From the NCBI GenBank assembly GCA_019594195.1, contig JAFDTP010000104.1:1-5368 (forward strand): a stretch of DNA of 5,368 nucleotides. The letters run 5' to 3'. Numbering within the stretch: position 1 is the stretch's first letter; each line of letters opens with the position of its first letter. The notes beneath the pieces are model-generated. The model worked only from the letters and a program-made list of their open reading frames with translations, was not told where the DNA came from and searched no databases. The DNA is from Thermoplasmata archaeon. Its GTDB lineage: Archaea > Thermoplasmatota > Thermoplasmata > Halarchaeoplasmatales > Halarchaeoplasmataceae. The position numbers and the translations under genes were made by a program. Shown piece by piece: positions 1 to 5,142 of the stretch.

Positions 1-507
1 CTCCCAGTGTTCAGCGGCTTGTATCCTATCGAATATTATGTCTTCTAGACCGATCACGTAAGCCCGTCCCGCTTCCGTCTCCACCTCGGTAAGTCTTTCT
101 TCATCTATATCGTTTATATCTCCAGGTATCTCCACATATAGATTCAGGTCTTCTCTTGACCACATCCTACCCTCTTTCTCGAAATCGAACTCTTCCATCA
201 CTTCGTGAAATTCATCTTTTTTACTTTTATCGATCGCCAGGTCGATATCGCCGGTAGAGTACCAGTCCCTAGTATAGAATTCAACGGCAGCCCCACCGAT
301 AACCACTGGAGTTATCTCTTTTTCTTCCAATCTTTTAGTCAATATTGACATCACGTAGAGGTCCCTTTGAAATCCCCGTTCGATCTCCTTCGCCTTCGAT
401 AGTTTATCGGACTTTATGGGATAATCTAGTCTTCTCTTGCATCTAGGGCAGGCCTTGGGTTTTTCTTTTCTAGGCTCCCATTCGTAATTACAGTGTGGGC
501 ATTTCAT
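1..507 (-). CDS. Zinc-ribbon nucleotidyltransferase-fold protein (C-terminus off the window)
   Basis: The reading frame is open from an ATG at 507 down to base 1, giving 169 residues with no stop, so the C-terminus lies outside the window. Residues 1-25 form a four-cysteine zinc ribbon: CPHC at 3-6 and CPRC at 20-23. Residues 65-130 carry a minimal nucleotidyltransferase signature: VIGGAAVEFY (69-78), the metal-binding TGDIDL (85-90, acidic residues D87 and D89) and a candidate third acidic residue E126 in LYVEIP. IGLEDIIFDRIQAAEHW (152-168) matches the helix that follows the core in DUF6036/AbiEii-like proteins. Such proteins are often uncharacterised or toxin-antitoxin related, so the substrate is unknown. 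No Shine-Dalgarno precedes the ATG; a TATA-like element lies about 26 bases upstream, which fits a leaderless mRNA. Fold call fairly sure; function not. Confidence 0.8.
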   Translation of the reverse strand, partial: MKCPHCNYEWEPRKEKPKACPRCKRRLDYPIKSDKLSKAKEIERGFQRDLYVMSILTKRLEEKEITPVVIGGAAVEFYTRDWYSTGDIDLAIDKSKKDEFHEVMEEFDFEKEGRMWSREDLNLYVEIPGDINDIDEERLTEVETEAGRAYVIGLEDIIFDRIQAAEHWE

Positions 508-529
508 AGTAGTAATAGTAGTATTAAAC

Positions 530-537
530 TAAATAAG
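530..537 (-). promoter_or_regulatory. TATA-like promoter element of the zinc-ribbon nucleotidyltransferase gene
   Basis: On the minus strand CTTATTTA is centred about 26 bases before the ATG at 507. That is the distance from TATA box to transcription start in archaea, so transcription probably begins at or beside the start codon. The short spacer is a TACTACT-type triplet run with no ribosome-binding sequence. Confidence 0.5.
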
Positions 538-611
538 TTTATTGCTAGGATAAGTAAGTTTTCATCCTTCAAATAAGAAGAATAAACATATAGGAGTAGC
601 CTAGAAGGTTA

Positions 612-630
612 TTTTAAAAACTTTTAAAAA
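612..630 (+). promoter_or_regulatory. Tandem TATA-like elements upstream of the methyltransferase gene
   Basis: TTTTAAAAA occurs twice in a row (612-620 and 622-630, separated by one C). Either could act as an archaeal TATA box; from the second copy transcription would start near 652. This leaves a short leader before the methyltransferase rather than a strictly leaderless message. Based on composition and spacing only. Confidence 0.4.
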
Positions 631-677
631 GTGGAAAAAGACATCCAAGATCCAAATAGATGAAGAAGAGGACAAAG

Positions 678-1283
678 ATGAAGGACAAAGTAAGAAAAGG
701 ATATGAAGAGGGAGAATATGCGAAGGAATACCGTGAAGGAAGGGTAATTAGAGATTTTGAAGAAGAACTTTTTGAAGAATTGTTAGATAAAATAGGAGAG
801 CAAGGTTCTATCCTTGATCTGGGTTGTGGAATAGGCATTCCGTTCGATAGGTATTTTGTTGATAAGGGATATGATGTAACAAGTGTCGATTTTGTCGGAA
901 AGAATATCAAAAGGGCTAAAGAGAATGTCACTAAAGCTGAGTTCTTGAATGCCGACTTCTCTCAACTCAGCTTTCCAAAAGAGTCCTTTGATGCGATAGT
1001 TTCATTTTATGCAATATTTCACATACCAAGAGATGAACATCTAGACCTTCTTGAAAAGATGAATAGATGGTTGAAAGAATCAGGAGTTATCTTGATCACT
1101 ATGGGTGCCGGAGATGATGAGAAAATAGAATCCGAGTTTGTAGGATCTGATATGGTTTGGAGTTCTTTCTCTATTCAAAAGAATAAGGATCTAGTGAAAA
1201 AATCAGGTTTTGAAATATTGAGGAGCTATGAGGAGACAGAAGAAGAACATCATCTTTGGATATTGGCCGAGAAGAAAGGCTGA
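678..1283 (+). CDS. Class I SAM-dependent methyltransferase
   Basis: This predicts a 201-residue cytoplasmic methyltransferase of the UbiE/Tam-like class I Rossmann fold. Motif I is ILDLGCGIG (45-53), the acidic residue that would bind the SAM ribose is D71 in SVDF, D93 in NADF is the adenine-side motif, and DAIVSFYAIFHI (105-116) is motif IV with its following strand. The C-terminus (WSSF near 161-164, SGFEIL near 176-181, HHLW at 191-194) is typical of small stand-alone methyltransferases in this group; the substrate cannot be told. An in-frame ATG at 660 would add six basic residues. I prefer 678 because GAGG at 668-671 sits six bases before it, 660 has no such site, and the upstream TATA elements are too far from 660 for a leaderless start. 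The gene ends 14 bases from the convergent vapC stop. It is intact, unlike the second methyltransferase in this window. Confidence 0.88.
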   Translation: MKDKVRKGYEEGEYAKEYREGRVIRDFEEELFEELLDKIGEQGSILDLGCGIGIPFDRYFVDKGYDVTSVDFVGKNIKRAKENVTKAEFLNADFSQLSFPKESFDAIVSFYAIFHIPRDEHLDLLEKMNRWLKESGVILITMGAGDDEKIESEFVGSDMVWSSFSIQKNKDLVKKSGFEILRSYEETEEEHHLWILAEKKG

Positions 1284-1297
1284 TTGAGTATAGCTCG

Positions 1298-1681
1298 TTA
1301 TATCTTTCTCCAATCCGCTACTTCTAGATCATCTATTCTTTCATAATGTTCTACATTTTCAGTCAGAACCGTTTCTTCCCGTAAAAGTCCAGTTGCAGCG
1401 ATGTATAGATCATTGATTTCTATCCTATTGCAATCATCTATCAGATGGACGGCTATCTTCCCCGCTTTTCTCGCTACTTTTTGATCTGTCGGGACTATAG
1501 TCAACGGTGAGATGAATTCGTCCAACATGATCATATCTCTATCTGACCTAAAAAACCCTGTAGATATCTCCATCACAGTTGTAGAAGAAACTATATGTGG
1601 GGAAAGTGAGAGTAGATGCTCCATCTTCTTCTGGTCTATACCTCTATCGATCTCGACTATCACTGAGGTATCAAGTAGCAT
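1298..1681 (-). CDS. vapC: VapC-type PIN-domain toxin (ribonuclease)
   Basis: A 127-residue PIN-domain protein of the usual VapC length. VapC toxins are magnesium-dependent endoribonucleases that cut RNAs such as tRNA or rRNA and are held inactive by VapB. Expected active-site residues are visible: D4 in LLDTS, E38 in VMEIS, D91 in NDLYIAAT, and the TENVEHY segment (107-113) with N109, matching the conserved T-x-N motif near the end. The C-terminus DDLEVADW is typical of VapC. The ATG lies inside the end of vapB (11-base overlap in a different frame), consistent with translational coupling. The RNA target is unknown. All catalytic positions look intact, so the toxin is probably active. Confidence 0.9.
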   Translation of the reverse strand: MLLDTSVIVEIDRGIDQKKMEHLLSLSPHIVSSTTVMEISTGFFRSDRDMIMLDEFISPLTIVPTDQKVARKAGKIAVHLIDDCNRIEINDLYIAATGLLREETVLTENVEHYERIDDLEVADWRKI

Positions 1682-1886
1682 CTTCTAATCTTTCCCATTC
1701 CTTGTCGCTCATCTCTTTTATCTTTTCTTTGGTCTTTTTCCAATTCTCTAAAATATTCATCCCGTTTATCTCCTTTAGATCATCTCTATTTCTTGATTTC
1801 CTGATCGCCGATGAGAAGCTATCATCACCTTTGATCTCTTTCAACCATTCGTAAAAGTCATCTGAGATAGATATGTTCTTTGACAT
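1671..1886 (-). CDS. vapB: VapB-type antitoxin (DUF217/PF02697-like)
   Basis: A 71-residue antitoxin directly upstream of vapC. The N-terminus (SKNISISDDFYEWLKEIKG followed by DSFSSAIRKS) fits the archaeal VapB family that begins K-x-I-x-[IL]-S-D-x-x-Y-x-x-L and carries an SFS motif; this part should form the DNA-binding dimer. The charged C-terminal half (about residues 40-71, rich in Lys and Glu) is the likely toxin-wrapping region. I chose the ATG at 1886 because a TATA box sits about 27 bases upstream and family homology begins there; an upstream TTG at 1904 would add six unsupported residues. Its last 11 bases overlap vapC. VapB-VapC complexes usually repress their own promoter. Confidence 0.85.
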   Translation of the reverse strand: MSKNISISDDFYEWLKEIKGDDSFSSAIRKSRNRDDLKEINGMNILENWKKTKEKIKEMSDKEWERLEDAT

Positions 1887-1891
1887 TGGTA

Positions 1892-1919
1892 AATATATGT
1901 ACAAACAGATTTATATATT
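1892..1919 (-). promoter_or_regulatory. vapBC promoter with possible autoregulatory inverted repeat
   Basis: On the minus strand TATATAAAT (1917-1909) is centred about 27 bases before the vapB ATG. AATATAT (1892-1898) and ATATATT (1913-1919) form a 7-base inverted repeat that spans the TATA box and the expected transcription start, where VapBC operators are usually found. The arms are pure A/T, so the repeat could be chance; the TATA call is firmer than the operator call. Confidence 0.45.
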
Positions 1920-1980
1920 ACACCTACATCCTTCTCTTTCACTCTTTAAAATCATCCTTTTTCTAATATTGGAGTAAAAT

Positions 1981-2008
1981 ATTCAAGAAGAAACAGGTAC
2001 TAATACCT
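1981..2008 (-). terminator. Possible terminator after the acetyltransferase gene
   Basis: Downstream of the stop at 2041, the minus strand has a small hairpin AGGTA-TTAG-TACCT (2008-1995) followed by the T-rich run GTTTCTTCTT. The stem is only five base pairs, and many archaeal terminators need only the T-rich tract, so this is tentative. Confidence 0.3.
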
Positions 2009-2040
2009 TCTTAGAAAGATCCTATAGTCTGATCTCGAAT

Positions 2041-2499
2041 TCACATTTCATATATCAGATTCGGCATTTTTTCGACGATCTGAAAACCTAGCTTTTCATA
2101 CAGGGTTTTGGCGGGATTTTCAGAATGTGTGTCGATATAGATCTCTCTACCCTCATACTCTCTTAATTTATTCATCGTATGTTTGAGTAGCTCCGTAGCC
2201 AATCCCTTTCTTCTTTCTTCAGGATGAATACCCAATTCTTTGATCCAGTAAATAGTTTGCTCGCTGAACAAACTCTTTTCTTCTAAACCAGAGTATCCCA
2301 CGGCTTTCCCGTTTTTTAGAGCTAGATAGTAACTCATATCACCTTCCATCTCATATCTCAACGATTCAATCATATTTTCCTTATCCTCAAACAGGCTTGA
2401 GATTTGAATCAAGAGATCTGCTAGTTCTTCTATCCTATCGGTTTGTTCAGGAGTATGTAATTTTTCCGTATTCAAACCATTTTTCACTCTTCTTCTCAT
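2041..2499 (-). CDS. GNAT-family N-acetyltransferase
   Basis: A 152-residue GNAT enzyme, predicted to move an acetyl group from acetyl-CoA to an unknown amine. The acetyl-CoA pyrophosphate loop is seen in ELGIHPEERRKGLATELL (88-105), with R97-K98-G99-L100-A101 matching the R/Q-x-x-G-x-G/A pattern. ENPAKTLYEKLGF (127-139) is the conserved motif B with N128, Y134 and LGF. TPEQTDRIEELADLL (16-30) is a typical first helix. The ATG at 2499 follows GGA eight bases upstream, but in-frame GTG at 2487 or TTG at 2475 could also be used, since the first dozen residues are basic and poorly conserved in appearance. It overlaps the end of the upstream acetyltransferase-like gene by 53 bases, so the two are probably co-transcribed from the promoter near 2943. 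Confidence 0.87.
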   Translation of the reverse strand: MRRRVKNGLNTEKLHTPEQTDRIEELADLLIQISSLFEDKENMIESLRYEMEGDMSYYLALKNGKAVGYSGLEEKSLFSEQTIYWIKELGIHPEERRKGLATELLKHTMNKLREYEGREIYIDTHSENPAKTLYEKLGFQIVEKMPNLIYEM

Positions 2500-2913
2500 C
2501 TTTCAGTTCCTTTTTCATCAAGAGATGATAAGGCGATCGGTCATCCTTGGAAAATCCTGAATTTTTCCAATCTTTGTAGTACTTTTTTCCCCCGAAGTAT
2601 GGGACTAAAGATACTACATCTTCTGTTTCCTCTAAAGACTGAAAAGTATTCATCAGTTTTTCAACCACGTTAGGCTCTCTATGTTCCAACCAGTCGTGTA
2701 GATGATTAGGTCTCCATAAGATTCTAGCATCACCGCTCCCAGCGGTTTCCCCCTTTTTTTTCACTAAAAAGACCTGCATGAACTTAACGGATTTTCAAAA
2801 TGATGATATGTGAATTCTTCCTCCCCTTTTTTGGCGGCATATTTCCCACTGCTTTTCTTCCAAAAAGAGTATAAGACATCTAAAGACTCTGGCCCGACTT
2901 CATTTACTTCCAT
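2447..2913 (-). pseudogene. Frameshifted acetyltransferase-like gene (one base missing in a T tract)
   Basis: Two frames together make one protein. From ATG 2913 the frame encodes 49 residues (start MEVNEVGPESLDVLYSFWKK) and stops at TAG 2764-2766. The downstream frame continues from this point to a stop at 2447. Adding one T to the TTTTT run (2770-2766) joins them as SF-LVKKKGE and gives 155 residues, a normal length for a GNAT protein. The start resembles GNAT helix 1, and YYKDWKNSGFSKDDRSPY with LLMKKEL resembles the GNAT C-terminus. However, the acetyl-CoA loop is degenerate: HREPNVVEKLM replaces R-x-x-G-x-G. The family call is therefore moderate. A downstream ATG at 2779 could yield a 110-residue product lacking the N-terminus. 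The break may be a sequencing indel, decay, or -1 slippage, because the TTT codon before TAG can re-pair one base back. Confidence 0.65.
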
Positions 2914-2936
2914 ATCATGGTGAATGATCAGGAGCC

Positions 2937-2948
2937 TATTTATATTTA
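2937..2948 (-). promoter_or_regulatory. TATA box of the acetyltransferase gene pair
   Basis: TAAATATAAATA on the minus strand is centred about 30 bases before the ATG at 2913, placing the transcription start within a few bases of the start codon. A good promoter in front of a broken gene supports 2913 as the true original start; the following acetyltransferase has no promoter of its own that I can see. Confidence 0.55.
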
Positions 2949-3105
2949 GGCGGAATAGTATTTCAGTAGGAATATATTCGATCTCAGTACCAACAACAAT
3001 GAATAGTGAAAAGTGGTTGCAAACTACAGCGATTGATTATTCTGGCGTGAAGTCCTATCTTTCTGGTCTGTTCTATATATCCAACCCTTTTAGTTCTAGA
3101 GTACC

Positions 3106-3111
3106 AAAAAA
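3106..3111 (-). terminator. Oligo-T terminator after cyuA
   Basis: Four bases after the cyuA stop codon the minus strand reads TTTTTT without a preceding hairpin. Oligo-T tracts on the coding strand are the main intrinsic termination signal of archaeal RNA polymerase. The rest of the gap to 2914 holds only the next promoter; I see no gene there. Confidence 0.45.
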
Positions 3112-3115
3112 CCAT

Positions 3116-4429
3116 TCACTCTTTCTTTTCCAATATATCTATTATCTGGAGATCTATAGAGGCCATCTCGTTGGAGATCTTACCTATATTCTCTAGAGTC
3201 TCTTCAGCAGTTTTCCCGACGATCCCGTTGTCTTTAGGGACTTCTAACCCTTTCAAAGCCATTAGACTGCTCTCCAAAGTTTCTCCCGCCGCAGTTGCGA
3301 TCTTCAGTGCGCAGCCTTCCTTTGCTCCATCACAGATCATTCCTGTGAGATTACCCGCGAGTATATTTATCGAGTTTTTGATCTCCTCAACATCTCCTCC
3401 TAGGAGATAAGTAAGAGAGGCTACAGCGCCCATCCCTGCCTTGACCGAACATCCGCAGAGCGCTGAAAGATGACTTGATCTTTCAGTCGAATATTTAGTC
3501 ACTAGATGAGCTAACATCGCAGCTTCAGCTTGTTTTCTTTTGCTTAAACCTTTCTCTTCCCCTACTATTCCTATAGGTACTAGAGCGGTGATACCTTGGT
3601 TGCCTGAACCGGAGGTACTCATCACCGGTTTTTCTATTCCTCCCATCCTCGCATCAGCTGCAGCAGCGGTCTTGATCTTAACTTTATTGACGAGGTCGTC
3701 TGAAAGGTCTCCGTCTTCGACCATCTCTTTTAACTTTTTACCGACACCGAGACCATAGCCGTTTTCAAGACTTTTTTCACCGAGTTTTTTGTTCATCTCT
3801 ATGCCGCTGTATAATCTTTCCACTGTATTTTCGTCGATATCGCTAGCTGTTTGGATCATCTCTTCGAAGCTGTCGGGAACTTTTACAGAACTTGTTTCTT
3901 TTTCTATTTCTTTATCTTTGTAAAGGACCTCTCCATCGACTTCTATTTTGGATATATGATCGTGAAATTTTTCGAGTCTAACTGAAGAAGTCCTCTTTTC
4001 TTCTTCATGATCATATTTCAAACAGACACTGATGTCGAATTCAGATTTATCTTTTACATCTGAGATATCGATCTTTTTGACTATTTTTTTTGCTTCTTTT
4101 AGAATATGTTCATCGACGTCTTCAAATAGCTCAAGCTCCTTCTTGGGATCGAGAAACAAGCCTACTGCTGCGGCTATCTCAATACCTTTTTCTCCACCTG
4201 TTCCGGGAACGGCCATCGAGAAAGCATTTTTGTACACTCCCTTACCTATACTCAGCTCAATATCATCTAAAGATCCGATCTTTGGCCTAGGAATATCTTT
4301 ACATGGTTCATGAGGTAAGTTCCCGAAAAGAGAATTGTACGCTAGAGAAGTGGCGTAACCTATAGCCACCGGTTCGGTACAGCCGGTCGCGGGCTTGACG
4401 TTCTCGTCGAGGAATCTTTTCGTGTCCAT
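3116..4429 (-). CDS. cyuA: L-cysteine desulfidase (CyuA, UPF0597 family)
   Basis: A 437-residue iron-sulfur enzyme. The characterised relative MJ1025 of Methanocaldococcus jannaschii converts L-cysteine to pyruvate, ammonia and sulfide using a [4Fe-4S] cluster rather than PLP; bacterial CyuA acts in anaerobic cysteine breakdown. Conserved segments run the full length: KPATGCTEPVA (12-22), VPGTGGEKG (74-82), STSGSGNQG (271-279), SALCGCSVKAGMGA (322-335) and MICDGAKEGCALK (364-376). The likely cluster ligands are C17, one of C325/C327, and C366 or C373. No signal peptide or membrane segment is seen, so it is cytoplasmic. The start is well supported by TTTATAAA about 27 bases upstream. An eight-A run near residues 113-116 is in frame and intact. 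No transporter or regulator gene adjoins it. The role could be sulfide supply for Fe-S clusters or cysteine catabolism. Confidence 0.95.
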   Translation of the reverse strand: MDTKRFLDENVKPATGCTEPVAIGYATSLAYNSLFGNLPHEPCKDIPRPKIGSLDDIELSIGKGVYKNAFSMAVPGTGGEKGIEIAAAVGLFLDPKKELELFEDVDEHILKEAKKIVKKIDISDVKDKSEFDISVCLKYDHEEEKRTSSVRLEKFHDHISKIEVDGEVLYKDKEIEKETSSVKVPDSFEEMIQTASDIDENTVERLYSGIEMNKKLGEKSLENGYGLGVGKKLKEMVEDGDLSDDLVNKVKIKTAAAADARMGGIEKPVMSTSGSGNQGITALVPIGIVGEEKGLSKRKQAEAAMLAHLVTKYSTERSSHLSALCGCSVKAGMGAVASLTYLLGGDVEEIKNSINILAGNLTGMICDGAKEGCALKIATAAGETLESSLMALKGLEVPKDNGIVGKTAEETLENIGKISNEMASIDLQIIDILEKKE

Positions 4430-4450
4430 CGTCTAATACGGAAGGTGATT

Positions 4451-4460
4451 TTTTATAAAT
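4451..4460 (-). promoter_or_regulatory. TATA box of cyuA
   Basis: ATTTATAAAA on the minus strand contains the near-consensus TTTATAAA, centred about 27 bases before the cyuA ATG. It is the strongest promoter match in the window and implies a leaderless cyuA mRNA. It begins three bases after the stop codon of the upstream methyltransferase. Confidence 0.65.
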
Positions 4461-4462
4461 AT

Positions 4463-4968
4463 TTATTCTTTCTCGAAAACAGTCACACCTTCGATCTCAT
4501 CGATCTTAGAGAGTTTTTTGGTCGAATAGTCCAAAATTGTTTCAGGATCGATTTCTGGGTCCCGGTATAAGAGGAGTCTACCATTTTTAAAATGGTTCAA
4601 CCACTGGTTCAATGCTTTTTTTTGGAGCATAGAGATCGTGAAGAGTGTCGAAACAGACTATCTTGTCAAATTCTTTGTTCTGGAGATCTACATGCCTAGC
4701 GTCTTTGCAGATCGGTGTGATATTTCGATCATCTTTCCCCCGCTTTTTCTTTAGGTAATCTGTTGCATCTTCGGATATATCAACTGCATAGATTTCACCA
4801 TCTTTTGCTAAATCTGCTAGTTGAAAAGTATGAAAACCGATGGCGTAGCCGATCTCCAATATATTGTCGTCTGAATCCACTTCCAATTTTTTTGAATAGT
4901 TCATGAGGATCTTCTTTAAAACCGAGGAACCAGTAGAGTAACTTTGCGAGTTGGATTTTAAAGGTCAT
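4463..4968 (-). pseudogene. Frameshifted SAM-dependent methyltransferase (two A-tract insertions)
   Basis: Three consecutive frames make one class I methyltransferase. Frame one starts at ATG 4968 (MTFKIQLAKLLYWFLGFKED). It passes into frame two at the seven-A run 4893-4887, and frame two passes into frame three at the eight-A run 4623-4616, ending at TAA 4465-4463. Removing one A from each run gives 167 residues. Frame two holds the SAM site: ILEIGYAIGFHTF (36-48), acidic D63 in AVDIS, D89 in CKDAR, and DKIVCFDTLHDL (101-112). Frame three supplies the last part of the fold (ALNQWLNHFKNGRLLLYRD). Unrepaired, the middle frame would make only a 105-residue fragment from ATG 4904, ending prematurely at 4587. 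Residues 5-17 are hydrophobic and might touch a membrane. Substrate unknown. Sequencing error, decay or slippage are all possible. Confidence 0.75.
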
Positions 4969-4980
4969 GTAGACCTTAAA
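4957..4980. repeat. Inverted repeat over the start of the second methyltransferase
   Basis: TTTAAAGGTC (4957-4966) and GACCTTAAA (4972-4980) are inverted copies separated by five bases, with one unpaired base in the left arm. The repeat covers the ATG and the expected transcription start, so it could be a repressor operator or an RNA hairpin at the 5' end of the message. Confidence 0.5.
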
Positions 4981-4992
4981 TGATCAGTCAAG

Positions 4993-4999
4993 ATAATAA
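4993..4999 (-). promoter_or_regulatory. TATA-like element of the second methyltransferase
   Basis: TTATTAT on the minus strand is centred about 28 bases before the ATG at 4968. It supports that ATG, rather than the internal ATG at 4904, as the original start and suggests a leaderless message. Confidence 0.45.
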
Positions 5000-5113
5000 G
5001 AGTTATCATTAGATTTTCTACCCATTATATCTATAGAATTAGAAGATTTTAGAACTGCTTTAGAATTGATGCAGGAATACAGACGATAATAGAAATATAC
5101 CAAATAATTAAGT

Positions 5114-5120
5114 ACTTATA
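5114..5120 (+). promoter_or_regulatory. TATA-like element of the beta-propeller gene
   Basis: ACTTATA is centred about 26 bases before the ATG at 5143, and there is no Shine-Dalgarno between them. This matches the leaderless pattern of the other genes here. The gap 4969-5142 otherwise holds the divergent promoter of the methyltransferase and no visible gene. Confidence 0.45.
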
Positions 5121-5142
5121 GCAAAAACGTACAGAAAATCGC

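Noticed and set aside
614..965. Minus-strand open frames opposite the first methyltransferase
   Set aside because: They are shadows of an intact, motif-bearing gene and show no recognisable domain.
1284..1297. Possible bidirectional terminator between the methyltransferase and vapC
   Set aside because: The 14-base gap has only a three-base stem (GAG/CTC) and no T tract on either strand.
1597..1854. Plus-strand open frame opposite vapBC
   Set aside because: Low-complexity Ser/Phe/Leu translation that arises from the complement of Lys/Glu-rich coding sequence.
2924..3196. Plus-strand open frame of 90 codons
   Set aside because: It starts over the minus-strand TATA box of the acetyltransferase pair, ends antisense to cyuA, has no TATA or ribosome-binding site at the right distance, and its Ser/Ile/Phe-rich protein is unlike the Lys/Glu-rich neighbours.
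3171..4313. Several plus-strand open frames opposite cyuA
   Set aside because: They are antisense shadows of a well-supported gene, with Ser/Pro-rich translations and no promoter signals.
5034..5067. Three copies of TAGAA(T/C)T at 5034, 5050 and 5061
   Set aside because: The copies are short, AT-rich and unevenly spaced (16 and 11 bases), so they may be chance; not called as an operator or repeat array.
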